The notes beneath the pieces are model-generated. The model was not told where the DNA came from. It saw only the letters and a list, made by a program, of their open reading frames with translations, and ran no database searches. Made by a program: the position numbers and the translations under genes. Shown here one piece after another: positions 10,478 to 20,764 of a stretch of DNA of 24,370 nucleotides (positions are counted from its first letter, which is position 1; each line of letters opens with the position of its first letter). Origin of the DNA: Beverwykella pulmonaria (taxonomy: Eukaryota > Ascomycota > Dothideomycetes > Pleosporales > Melanommataceae); contig BCHH01000003.1 of NCBI GenBank assembly GCA_001599595.1, forward strand, positions 2,793,764-2,818,133, given 5' to 3'.

Positions 10478-10768
10478 GGTGCTGCTTCTGCGATTAGCTG
10501 AGGAGATTTGAGGGTAGAGAAGCAAGAGAAATACAGTGTATGTGCCGCAGTCTTTCGAGCGCAATTGGGACTGTGGGAGCTTCAATTGGTGCAAAGGCAC
10601 AATGATGATGGTGGTGGTGAGGTAGCGGAGCTGTCCGTCGGTGAAACGAGGCGCCGACGCCCGCCGCGGGCTTGGCCTTGGCAGTTGCATACGTCTCCAA
10701 ATGTTCGCGCCGCGTACCTCAACGTTCATCTTTTCGAATCGAATTGAACACCACATCCACTATCCACA
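10478..10768. promoter_or_regulatory. Bidirectional promoter, NUO-9.5 / OST48
   Basis: The two start codons face away from each other with 291 bp between them, so both promoters must lie in or overlap this interval. It contains a short ATGATGATGGTGGTG run (10601-10615) and GC-rich sequence at about 10650-10680. I see no TATA box. Open frames crossing it upstream of NUO-9.5 are leader sequence, not protein. Confidence 0.6.
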
Positions 10769-12448
10769 ATGAGGTGGCTTTCTTCCTTGATTTCGCTGGC
10801 GCTGCTGGCCGCGGTGCATGCTAGGAGTTTTTCGGGACAACGGTTGTTGGTCGTGCTTGAGGATAAGACCGAGCAGGAGAAATATGGTGTGTTTTTGGGG
10901 GATTTGACTGGTACGTAACGTTCAATTGAGAAGTGGATGAGAGGCCTTTGGAGATAGGATGATGGAAAGGTTTTGGTTGGTCTGAGGTGTCTTGCGACGT
11001 CTTTTCCGGGCAGTTCGAAGCTCTGTGATGCATGATCTGGCTTCAGAGAGCTTTGAGAAGCTTGCTGATGGCGTTGTGTGCCCTTCTATTTTCCAAGACG
11101 AAATTCTTCACGATTAAACAGCTAACGTATCTCTCTCCAGATCGAGGCTTCCATTTGACCGTCGAGTCGCCCAAAACTAGCTCCCTCTCGCTCTTCAAAC
11201 ACGGCGAGCGAGCCTACGACCACGTTATCCTCCTTCCTGCGAAATCAAAAGGCCTTGGCCCAGCCCTCACCGCAAACAACATCCTCGATTTCATGAAGAA
11301 GGAGGGCAACGTCCTCCTAGCACTCTCCAGCGAACAAGCTACTCCCACTGCTCTACAATCTCTGCTTCTCGAACTCGACATCCACATTCCCTCAGACAAG
11401 GGCGCGCTGGTCGTGGACCACTTCAACTACGATTCTACGTCGGCAGAAGAGAAGCATGATGTCCTTCTGTTGCCTTACCCCAAGGCGCTGAGGCCAGACG
11501 TTAAGAACTACTTTGCGGGCGAGGGAGTCATCGCAGTTCCGCGCGCTGTTGGCCAGACGCTTGGAAACGAGTCTCCGCTGATTGCGCCTGTCCTCCGTGC
11601 CCCGAGCACTGCATACAGTTACAACCCCAAGAATGAGGCGGACATTGTCGAGGATCCCTTCGCGGTGGGGACCCAGCTCAACTTGGTTTCTGCTGTGCAG
11701 GCTCTCAACTCAGCTCGTCTGACGGTTGTTGGGTCGTCTGAGATGCTGCAGAATGCTTGGTTTGCTGAGAAGGCGACACTGGCAGGCAAGGCCGTGAAGA
11801 CGGCCAACCGGGATTTCGCCGAGAAATTGTCAAGCTGGACGTTCAAAGAGACTGGTGTCCTCAAGGTCGGAAAACTGGTGCATTATTTGGACGAGGGTGT
11901 CAGCAAGAAAACTAACACGAGCTCTGCGGCCCCGGAGAACAATCCTAAAATCTACCGTGTTAAGAACAATGTCGTAAGTCTTACACTCTTGCTATTAATG
12001 GGGATAAATTCTAATTGCATCTCCCCAGGCCTTCACAGTCGAGATTTCTGAATACGCCTCCACCCACCTAACCCCCTTCGTCCCCGCGACCGGAGATTCT
12101 GTGCAACTCGAATTCAGCATGCTGTCGCCCTTCCACCGCCTCAACCTCACGCCTCTCTCACAAACCGCAAATTCTACCGTTTTCGGCGCCTCCTTCAAGA
12201 CCCCCGACCAACACGGTATCTTCAACTTCCACATCAAATACAACCGCCCCTTCCTCACCAACATCGAGGAGAAGAGGCAGGTCACGGTCAGACATTTTGC
12301 GCACGACGAGTGGCCGAGAAGTTGGCAGATTAGTGGAGCTTGGGTCTGGATTGGGGGTATTTGGATCACAGTTGTGGGTTGGCTGGCTTTTGTTGCTCTG
12401 TGGTTGTATTCCGCGCCTACGGAGAAGACGGTGAAGAAGACACAGTAA
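10769..12448 (+). CDS. WBP1: Oligosaccharyltransferase 48 kDa subunit (OST48/WBP1)
   Basis: Three exons (10769-10910, 11141-11973, 12029-12448) encode 464 residues. Intron 1 is unusually long for this window (230 nt, GTACGT..CTCCAG, branch GCTAAC, phase 1); intron 2 is 55 nt (GTAAGT..CCCCAG, phase 0). Features in order: signal peptide (about 1-19, MRWLSSLISLALLAAVHA), luminal domain beginning GQRLLVVLEDKTE and DRGFHLTVESP, family motif region ALVVDHFNYD, then VGSSEMLQNAWF, and one transmembrane helix (about 429-452). The cytosolic end is KKTQ, a dilysine (KKxx) ER-retrieval signal as in yeast Wbp1. The protein is an essential subunit of the ER complex that transfers lipid-linked glycan to Asn in nascent proteins. 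The frame is intact and the start is fixed by the signal peptide. Confidence 0.95.
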
Positions 12449-13069
12449 ACCGACCCTATAACGGTTAAGGACTACTTGTGCATGGTAGTAGGCATCACGC
12501 GGGTATAGTAGAGGATACTACTTGCAAAATCATAGACGAGGTCTATATCGCCCCTACAATTGGCGAGATGGTAGGAGATGTATGTAGCTGTACAATTATG
12601 GAGTCCGGTAGGATATCAGGGAAATACAAAAGTTCAGTACAAAAAGCATATAGCTCATCGCATAGATCCACATATTGTGGCAAAAATCGTAGAGCGAACG
12701 GTGAGGGTATTTTAGTTGGCATATGCTGCTTATTGTAGCAGGTTGTGCATTTCGTCCATCTACCAGCGCGTGTGTGTGCGTGTCTCAGCGTATTTTTGAA
12801 CGTATATTATGGCATGAACTTGAAACCCAGCGTACATCAACTATTACCTGTGTAAAGTTATTCGCAGTATACAAGAGTATGTTCCACTCAGATTCTCGGA
12901 GTCATGAAAGCTGACGCATCATCAGGTAAGCTAAAGCTTGCTACCCCTCTATCTGCCCCACCAATGACATTGCTGTAGCATCAGGTCTTCGGAGCTGTAA
13001 ATAAGACGACATTTCACTCAACAGACTCCGCTAACTTCAATTGATGTTAGGGACGGGAAGGGAGACATC
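12449..13069. other. Intergenic region, OST48 3' end to glutathione transferase
   Basis: About 620 bp with no supported gene. Short open frames are AT-rich and unlike coding sequence. It should hold the OST48 3' UTR and the promoter of the next gene; I recognise no specific motif. Confidence 0.5.
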
Positions 13070-14257
13070 ATGGCATCTACGCAGATTCATAAAGTCGGCA
13101 CGGATGACGGGTGGCACGGTGTCATCGAAGAAGGCGGAGTGTTTCCGCCTGAGAAGGACAGGTACCATTTGTACATTGGTACCTTTTCCTATCCCTCTTT
13201 GCATCCCCCTGCTAATCTTCTTCTAGGTCTCTTCTGCCCCTTCGCGCACCGCGCCAACCTCGTCCGCCACATTAAGCACCTCACCGACATCATCACACTT
13301 TCTGTCGTGAAACCGTATCCCAAGGGCGATGAGGGATGGCGGTTCCCGGAGTCTGATGATGAATATCCGGGGGCGACAGTAGATCATCTTTTCGGCAGCA
13401 AATTTTTGAGCGAGGTGTACTTCAAGGATGATAAGGGGTATAAAGGGAAGTATAGTGTACCGCTATTGTGGGATAAAAAGGCGGGGAGGATTGTGTGCAA
13501 TGTGAGTACGTCATGGATGAATGAGTAGAGGGCACTTGCCAACACCTGTTTGAAAGGAATCGGCTGAGCTCCTTCGCTGGCTCCCCACGGCCTTCAATTC
13601 ATTCCTCGAGCCTAAATTGGCATCAATTGATCTCTACCCGTCCGCTCTCCGCCTCCGAATCGACGCCCTAACGCCCTTCATCCAAGCTTTGATAAACTTT
13701 GGCGTCTACCGAGCGGGCTTCGCGCGAACCCAATCCGACTACGAAGCTGGTGTCATTCCTCTCTTTGCCGCTTTGAATAAACTCGAAGCCCTGGTCGCCG
13801 AAAACGGAGGCCCTTATATCCTAGGAAAGGAGTTCACAGAGTTGGATATTAGAGTCTATTCGACGATAGTCAGATTCGATGTCGTGTATGTGCAGCATTT
13901 CAAGACGAATTTGGGGATGATCAGACATGATTATCCGGTGTTAAATAATTGGTTGAAGGGAGTATTTTGGAGGGTGGAGGGGTTTAGGGAGAGCACAGAT
14001 TTCAGGCATATCAAAGAGAATGTAAGTTGGATGACCTCTGTGCTCTTATTGGTTGTTTGGGGCGGGGAGGGGGTGTTGAAAGCGATTTGCTGATATAGAG
14101 GCAGTATACGAAAAGTCATGGTGATATCAATCCCTTGGCCATCACGCCTTTGGGCCCCTATCCGGATGTGGAGGCAGGGTATGAGGAGGATTGGAGTAAG
14201 TTGAGAGTTGGAGAGGTGGGGCATCCGAAGGTGCTGGATGCGCAGGCAAAGCTGTAG
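13070..14257 (+). CDS. ECM4/GTO-type glutathione transferase (glutathionyl-hydroquinone reductase family)
   Basis: Four exons (13070-13178, 13227-13501, 13557-14021, 14105-14257) encode 333 residues. Intron 1 is 48 nt (GTACCT..TTCTAG, branch GCTAAT), intron 2 is 55 nt (GTGAGT..TGAAAG) and intron 3 is 83 nt (GTAAGT..GGCAG). The N-terminal thioredoxin-like domain has YIGLFCPFAHRANL, where Cys40 is the expected catalytic cysteine; members use it to remove glutathione from glutathionyl-hydroquinones or for thioltransfer. NESAELLRWLPTAFNSF follows across intron 2. The all-helical C-terminal domain carries NGGPYILGKEFTELDIRVYS and, after intron 3, YTKSHGDINPLAITPLGPYP. For intron 3 an AG six bases earlier (after 14098) would add Arg-Gln; the later AG is better spaced from the branch point. 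The protein is probably cytosolic, with no leader seen. Confidence 0.93.
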
Positions 14258-14431
14258 GGTGAAGGATTATGATTTTGATACGCAGGCGACGATGTCATGT
14301 CGTAGGGCTTCAAAGATTATGCATACCTTTGCAGATACTCGCTTCCTAACTTATCAAGCAATATCAAAGGATTTAGTATGCTTGAAGTGAAAGTCTTTTC
14401 TTCCTTGTCTCTCCAACATCAGGGCGCCCTT

Positions 14432-14545
14432 TGCTTCATTTTCGTTTTCCTTTCCTTTGCTTCATTTTCATTTTCCTTTTCTTTTCTTCTGCTTCGTTTT
14501 CTTTTCTCTTTCCTCTGCTTCATTCTCTATTCTTTCCGGGTTCCT
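14432..14545 (+). repeat. Degenerate pyrimidine-rich minisatellite
   Basis: About four tandem, imperfect copies begin with TGCTTC at 14432, 14458, 14490 and 14516 (units of 26, 32 and 26 nt, plus a last partial or diverged copy). Each is TGCTTC(A/G)TT followed by a C/T-only run. The whole stretch is nearly free of purines on the plus strand. Confidence 0.75.
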
Positions 14546-16778
14546 TTAATTTGCATCATTTTTCAATTTCAATATAAATGCCATCCCAGTATTCGAAATT
14601 TTTGCAGCTAGCAACCATCCGGATACTTAAAACAAATCTCATAATCACAATACTTCTTCGATTGCATTACATCAACGTTCAGTGAAAGCAATGTGAAGTA
14701 GTAGCTCAGGTCGGATCGTTTTCGACATTCTGTAGATGGGCGAGCCGGATAAGGCTATTTTTAGCCCAACTACTCCCTATCGATACCATGTTCCGTTGCG
14801 TCAATGTACGAGGGTAGAACTTCCGTATTCTGCATTTACGTCGTCTATTCGCCGACTTTACTCCACCAACTCCTCCACGCATAATACAACATGCAATTAG
14901 CTCCTACGATCTGCTACATCCATGCCCTCGCATCTCTTATTTTACTAGTGAGGTACTTTGCCGGTACAGTCTATTTCGCAATAATCCCCCCGAGAAATGT
15001 TGCTTCTTGTCTTTCATCTGCATCATTCGCTTCCCACCAGTGATTGGTGCAATTACTTCCTGGTATGGCGTAGCTCACGATAATCCCGGCATATCCCGAG
15101 TAACCTCATAGCCAAGGCACTTCAATCCTAGGCCTCTCATCCTGTCGTCCCTGGTCTAGTGTCGTCAATCGCTTGGTATCCGAAATTGATTGGCATAATT
15201 TGGTACCGGCGGTGTGCCGTCTCTTCACGATGTCTTCGGCACCCTCCGAATAACCTCGCGTGCTAGTAGCTGCTAAACCGCAAAATGACGTATCGAAAAT
15301 GTCACTTCTGCTGCACGTCTTCAAACGGCCAAAACCTTAACTGGACACCGTGTTGCCCGGCCTGCATGAAACGATGGAGTGAATATGCAAGCCCTCGGGC
15401 TGAGGACCCAAACGCGGAATGAATCGATAGTCGTGAGAATACACACTGCCTTGCGAAGGGTAAGCCGCAACGCAGATGCAGTTCTTGGGGTATGTGCATG
15501 CGGCGGATAGGATCGGGCTATTTGCTGAGGTCCCCTTTACGGGGTTTGTTGGTGGGTGGTTATTTCTGGGTGTTTGGTGCAGAAACTTGGTTGAGTGAGG
15601 GCGAGAGTGCATGCATGTTGTGTGCCTCAGCCTCCATTGATCCAGCGCATGTTTCATTGATGCAGCGGCTATATCTGGGATATCGTGTTCTATGGGAAAG
15701 TGAAATTGCCTTCTTGGATTATTCCTGCATGATAGAGCTGACAACGAGGTAGCACAACGTATGAGTTCGGAGTATGGTGAGGATGCACCACACCGTGACG
15801 TCCAACTCAATGGCGCAACGCAAGCCTTCTCGGCTTCAGCCCTCTCCGGCACTTGCACAACCTAATTAGTTGAGGCAGCCAACCGCCAAACCCCACGCAA
15901 AGCCCCCGCCAAACAAAACCTCCCTCATAACTCAACACCAAAACACCCTGCCTCACGATACCGCCCCATCGCCCCACAGCACCTCGCCAAACACCGGCCC
16001 TGGCGCCAACGCCACTTTCGTCACCGTGCAGCGGGCACAAACGCCGTCGTACCCCTGCCGCTCGTCGCTCTCCACCGTCCGATCGCCAGCTAAACCCCCG
16101 ATCGATCTCGAATCCAGGTTCCAGTCCAGACCATTTCTCTTCCGCTCCTCACGGAAAAGATTTGCGCTGGAGTTATTGAGCACTGACGGAAGAGAAGGTC
16201 CGAGGGCGGGTCCGAGGATGCATGCGACAAGGTGGCAGTGGGGCCAAGGACGGTACGAGGGGAGGTGCGAATCTGAGAATTGCATAGGGATCTCGTTGGG
16301 TTAGAGCACTGGTGCACCGAGGGGTGGTTACCGATAGGTTGGATCGGCGGCATGCGTTGTTACACCTGCAGCACGCGGTCAATATCAAGGAAACTTGAGG
16401 ACAGGTGGACCGCTAGCCTCGTACCCTTCGGCTTCAGTATGCACGAGATCGCAGATTCACTATTTTGGGTAGGTAGAATTTTTTAAATTTGATGGATTGA
16501 TTTGGTGGAAGAAAGCCTGCCTTCATCCAAATGAAGGAGTTCTATGTTGCTCCTGATTGCTCGCGCGCTGGCGCGTAGACATTGACCAACCTGCGAATGA
16601 TGTACGCGGTCATGTGCCATGACGAACTTTCTCTTCAGATTCCCAAACGCCCGTCCCGTGCCTTCTTGAAATTGCTGTGACTGGAATATGATACAGAGAA
16701 AGGAAATCCCACCCCTCGCGATGCTGTAGTAAACGTTCCCCGGATGCTGCCCTAGTTAGTGTGTCGAAGTGTAGCGTC

Positions 16779-16823
16779 GATGATGGTGGTGATGATGATG
16801 GTGATGATGATGTTGATGATGAC
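16779..16823 (+). repeat. (GAT)n microsatellite
   Basis: Fifteen triplets of GAT with interspersed GGT, GTT and a terminal GAC occupy 45 bp. No convincing gene contains it; on the minus strand it lies downstream of the small Cys-rich ORF. Confidence 0.85.
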
Positions 16824-16923
16824 GTTGAAAATGGTGTTCGCCGAACACCGTCGCTGAAAGTTCAAATTGGCAATCGTTCTAGAATTGTTTCGTGGTGTGA
16901 AGTCGTGCAGAGGTTGGGTGTGG

Positions 16924-17133
16924 CTACCGCATCCGACTGGAGGCGGCGAGCGAGGCGAAGGAGGAAGTCATGGCGGAGTAGGTAGCTTGTGGACTGCCGT
17001 TGGTGGATGATATGGGTGATGCGCTAGGCGAGCGAGTTGCCTGCAGGTTGAGGGAAACGCAGTTGCTGCAGCGGCCGTTTTGTGCGTTGCATCGACCTCG
17101 GCAGCCGCGCTCGTAGTTGACGCAGGAGAACAT
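16924..17133 (-). CDS. Small cysteine-rich protein, possible zinc-binding
   Basis: A 69-residue single-exon ORF begins in a good context (TCACCATGT). Its N-terminal half has five cysteines spaced C-x6-C-x3-C-x6-C-x2-C (residues 4, 11, 15, 22, 25) in MFSCVNYERGCRGRCNAQNG, with the final CxxC in RCSNC. The C-terminal half is Ser/Ala-rich and probably disordered. There is no signal peptide. The Cys spacing and the RGCRGR motif suggest a small metal-binding knuckle of a type seen in other ascomycete short proteins, but I cannot name a family. A longer minus-strand ORF (17551-17276) lies upstream without recognisable content. Chance is possible. Confidence 0.42.
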   Translation of the reverse strand: MFSCVNYERGCRGRCNAQNGRCSNCVSLNLQATRSPSASPISSTNGSPQATYSAMTSSFASLAASSRMR

Positions 17134-18684
17134 GGTGATTGGAGTTAGGCTTGGTGTGGTGAGCCTTGAAGTGTGTATTTTGGTGTAGAGGCTTCAGATT
17201 CGGAGCCTTTGGAAACTTCGTGAGGGTCTGGCAGGACTAATGTAGGGGCGGCAGCGGTGTTTAAGATATATGCGCTCATACAGTGTGATGCCCGATGATG
17301 TAGGTGCTCAGGGTACCAAAGGATGCAGCGTGCTTGGCCTGAACTGCTTTAGTGTAGAATATTGTTGGCGTTCCTTGGATGTGACTGCCGCAGAAACTCG
17401 GAGCCAATGATAGGGAAGAAGTACTGGAGGGGGTAAGATTGTGAAGAGCAGGGATTGGTCCGAGGTTGCCGCCGACCACGTCAAGTTTGACGCAGGATCC
17501 GGTGAGAGTGCGAGTTGCTTTAAACTTGCGCGTCGTTTGTGATGGAGCCATGACGGCGGAGCCTCGCTCTTATAGAATGGCCTCCCAGGCGGGATTTCGT
17601 CAAACGTGTCCATGGCCGGACATAGGTGATAGGGATTAGGCACAGCGACATCAGCTCAGACCCTCCCGTGATCTGAGCGCTCTTACTCACCACCACAGGG
17701 TCTCGCTGTAGCTCATGCACGCCCTGCTATGCTCGGCGTCTCTGTTCGCTCACCACACTGCCCGCCCGCCGGCCCTGCGGCGGTAGACCCTGAATGCGCT
17801 TCATTCTGCCTTCTGCCCGCGCTTTCCGGCGTCCCGTGGAGGCTGAGCGGGCTTCGTGGCGGACCCTTTTTGACGCACACACGCACGCATGCCCAAAGAC
17901 GCCAACGGCTGCATCGACTTGCAGAAGCAAAGCATCTCCCCCTCCTTTCAGGCCGCAGAATGAATAATGATGGGGTCATTGCAATTCGGCTGCTAGTATG
18001 AGGTATGGAAACCCAAGTTTGAGCCCGAAAAGCCACTCGCAACAGCCTACTGTTCGTGGTAGACAGCTGGTGTGCGCGTTATCTGGTGTCGTCTCAGCCA
18101 TGCTGTCCACGACATCTGGCTTACTCACGGACGAATACCGAATGAGCGTTGAATATCAGACGGCCCGAACGCTGTCCTCCTGTCGGCGAACTGCTTCATA
18201 AGACACACCGATTCTCTTACATGCATCCTAACAATTCCCTCACACCATACAATGAAATCAATATTCTACTTATTCCCGCTACCGACCACCAGCAGATATC
18301 CCCGAGTCGTTTGACCCTCTTGACAGCATCACAAGTCCACCGTCCGCATCTAGACCAGCTGTCTTACTGATGTCAAAGAGTCATCGCTTGAGCATACGTT
18401 ATATTCTTCTCTTAGGGCCCCGTTAATCCCTCGTGCCTGCGGCTCCGGATTGCTCGGCTCGCTAGTGCTGGTGCCTCCGCCCGGTAGGCTCGGAGCTTGC
18501 AGAGGTTTCCCGACGGTTTGCTGGTATGGCCGAGAACGCTGCGCTGTTGGAATCAGTCAATTACAGAGAGCAAGCGGAAATGTTGCGCGTGCTTCCCATA
18601 CCCGTCGTCCAGACTTCGCAAGGCCTGGGTGGAATCAACTAAGTCGTCCTCGTTTTCGGTGATGTTCGTTCAGTCATGTTGTCT
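17134..18684. other. Gene-poor region
   Basis: No supported gene. Overlapping open frames on the minus strand (17276-17643) and in the GC-richer stretch 17713-18042 run on both strands at once and show no family resemblance. No clear repeat was found. Confidence 0.45.
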
Positions 18685-19165
18685 TTACTACAATTAAAGA
18701 CTTATTCAAGAACCCTCCAAAATCATATCCATACCTTCCCAGATCCTATACCCATGCCAATCGTCCAGTAGAAGCGGAGCAAGAGGCCAGGTACTCTGAG
18801 GATAGCTACAGTAGGTTTTCGGAATCATGTGTGACCTATGCGGTATCTAAGCTTACAGCTCCACCTCGAAATTGGGGGTGTTGTGGTTTAGTAAAAGTTA
18901 TTTTAGTTGAGCTTGGTGATACACTAAGAACGATAGGACCAATTTCGGTGTGAAAAATAAGGATACGTTCTAAAGTGCCCTGCCAATATTGTCCATCTCT
19001 AAACACGTGCCGTTGCCCGTATCCTAGATTTTGATGGTGCTCTCATACGATGCCGACGCCAGCTGTGTCGAGTGTGTAGGCACGCGCTGCTGCTCACATC
19101 TCCACGTCCCGCGCTACAGAAGTCGCAAAACACGACGTCAAGCTTGATGACACTCGCGAATAAAC
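18685..19165 (-). pseudogene. C-terminal WD40 end of a NACHT-WD40 (HET-E/NWD-type) NOD-like receptor, relic
   Basis: Read from right to left, the minus strand gives TQLASASYESTIKI then a stop in place of Trp, DTGNGTCLEMDNIGRAL, a stop, and after a frameshift HTEIGPIVLSVSPSSTKIT, PQHPQFRGGAVSLDTA, stop, VTHDSENLL, stop, and, after another shift, GSGKVWI and a stop. This follows the last WD40 blade and the tail typical of fungal NACHT-WD40 STAND proteins (LASASxDSTIKIWD; then TDIGTI..LS; VWITYNSENxLWLPxEYRPSCSA). Stops at 19024-19026, 18836-18838, 18806-18808 and 18723-18725 sit where Trp is expected. A more decayed upstream blade may reach about 19165. No NACHT or effector domain is recognisable here. 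Such proteins act in heterokaryon incompatibility and immunity; this copy cannot encode one. Confidence 0.8.
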
Positions 19166-19668
19166 TTCCGAATTAGAGTTCAAACATCGGCACCTCGCTG
19201 AGAAACAATTCCCTTCAACTATCTAGAGCTCTCTCTAGTTCAGTCGAAGTCGAAGCGCGGGCTACTAGCCACAGCAGTATTATTAGTAACACGTATGTGC
19301 CTAATTCCGGCGGCTCATAGTCCATTGAGATACCGTCGGGGCACCGTCTCGCGCGGTTTCCATTAAATCGACGCGCCGAGTGTTCTGGCTCTCACGGCAT
19401 GCTAAGTGTAGTCTTACTTCACGTTATCAAACACTAGTGTGCAGACCATTGCTGAGCACATTTGAAGAGTCATAACGGCGATCAGCGGGCACAAAATACC
19501 GCACGTGAGCTCCGAGACTACGCATAGGAAGGCACAGATATAGTTGAAGATATACTCAGATGGAAGAGTCAATACGGCATGAACTGAACAAGAATGGTTG
19601 CAGCTGACTGGCATTATCACTATCTAATTAAAGATTACAACAAGTCGTTCCTTTCCTTTACGGATCAA
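19166..19668. other. Spacer between two relics
   Basis: No recognisable coding remnant. It may hold further decayed sequence of the WD40 gene or the 3' flank of the PAN-type gene; stops are frequent in all frames that resemble anything. Confidence 0.4.
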
Positions 19669-20744
19669 TCAAATGCTGGTCGCGTTATTGGCAACTTTAT
19701 AAGCAACATCAAAAGTCCCTGTCCAATCAAGACTACCCGTTGCTGACAGGCCTAATGCGCTATATCTCATGCAGTAATAGCTACCATTGCTCAGTGCAAT
19801 CTCATGATACATCATCGCCATACAGCCAGCCAACGTATTGCAAGATGCCATGCAATCTCTGAACGAATGGAGGCACACAGCATTGATTTGTATGACATGA
19901 GAAGAACCTGTCCCGCCGCGGTAGATGTTGTAGCTTCCTCCCAGAAATAGTGTTGGAACCACTGGGAGCCAAATCCACCGCATGGGAAGATGCTCTCCTT
20001 TGGGTATGCTTGATGTCGAAGCGGATGCTAGTGACGTTCTAGTCGAAGACGCGGTTTGTGATGTCATCGGCTGCGATGATGTACTTGTTAACTTTATTGG
20101 ATTTGTGCTGGAAGAATTAGGAGGTGTAGACGTAGGCTAAATAGATGTAATCTAAGAATTCAATTGGATACTAGATTCCGCAAGTCTTACTGGACATGCT
20201 ACTTCATTGTAGGTTATTGTGACTGAAACCTATGGACCATTGGGAACGCCAAACAATGGGTTTCCAGGGCGACTGTCTGTACTGCTACAAAGTCCTTTCA
20301 TGGCGCCACTATGAAAGCTGCCAAATCACGGGGGCTGCATGTGAACAATTTGACTTGAGTTGAAAGCGAACAAGTGACCTTAGGATAGCTCTAACTTTCG
20401 ACTTGAGAAGGTGGGTTGAATGCCACCTATGGGTTGGCCCCCGCATCAGGAAGTGTTGATATGATCCACCCATTGTCGATCTCACTGGTGACGTACACGT
20501 ATCCATAGGAATCACGGTAGAGTGTCGCGGGAGTATAGCTGTCCCAACCAAAGGTAGGCCCGGCATATCCTTACCGCATACCCAAAAATCGCTCATCAAC
20601 ATGAAGGTGACTTACCGAAAGTCACTCGCTCCAAAGTTTCCAGAAATGGTAGTGTCGGTAACCCCGAGGTTATTCACGGTCACAGTAGAGGTAATCGACT
20701 GGTTGAATGTATTACCACGTAGCAGTGGGCTCCAATACCGTAGT
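19669..20744 (-). pseudogene. Damaged multi-exon gene with PAN/apple-like domain
   Basis: Four coding-like blocks are seen. Block a (about 20744-20616) includes TSTVTVNNLGVTDTTISGNF and ends at a GTAAGT donor. After a 76-nt phase-matched intron (20540-20615), block b (20538-20430) reads YTPATLYRDSYGYVYVTSEI and stops at TAG 20427-20429. Block c (about 20330-20181) includes MKGLCSSTDSRPGNPLFGV, a TAG at 20230-20232 and NEVACP before a GTAAGA donor; the intron to 20137 joins in phase to block d (20136-19669), a Thr/Ser-rich linker then a Cys-rich domain with AVCLHSFRDCMASCNTLAGC and SYYCMRYSALG. The Cys pattern fits PAN/apple-like domains of fungal surface or secreted proteins. Frame changes (near 20310 and 20727) and in-frame stops suggest a pseudogene, though an unrecognised intron could explain some. 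The 5' end meets the LTR. Confidence 0.6.
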
Positions 20745-20764
20745 ATTAGTGTCCTGCTTGTGTG

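Larger units (their letters stand above)
14258..16923. other. Gene-poor region
   Basis: About 2.7 kb with no gene I can defend. It contains the pyrimidine minisatellite and the GAT microsatellite listed separately. Weak candidates are a minus ORF from ATG 16285 to 15953 (110 aa, some non-random composition, no family seen) and a minus stretch at about 14998-15110 including GYAGIIVSYAIPGSNCTNHW after a stop. Both could be chance or relics. Confidence 0.45.

Noticed and set aside
10478..10756. Upstream in-frame extension of NUO-9.5 to about 157 residues
   Set aside because: The extension is basic and Pro-rich with no family match, and the conserved protein starts at MSAPSPAFF.
15079..15257. 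Two similar 22-mers (minus GAGGTTACTCGGGATATGCC and GAGGTTATTCGGAGGGTGCC) as a repeat
   Set aside because: Only about 16-17 of 22 bases match and there is no further similarity around them; chance is enough.
15953..16285. A 110-codon minus ORF with a real ATG
   Set aside because: Open frames run in several overlapping frames of this GC-rich stretch and I recognise no domain, so I kept it only as a note.
20137..20178. Two in-frame TAGs counted as nonsense mutations in the PAN-type gene
   Set aside because: They lie inside a phase-0 intron (GTAAGA..TTTAG), so they are not evidence of decay; other stops at 20427-20429 and 20230-20232 remain.
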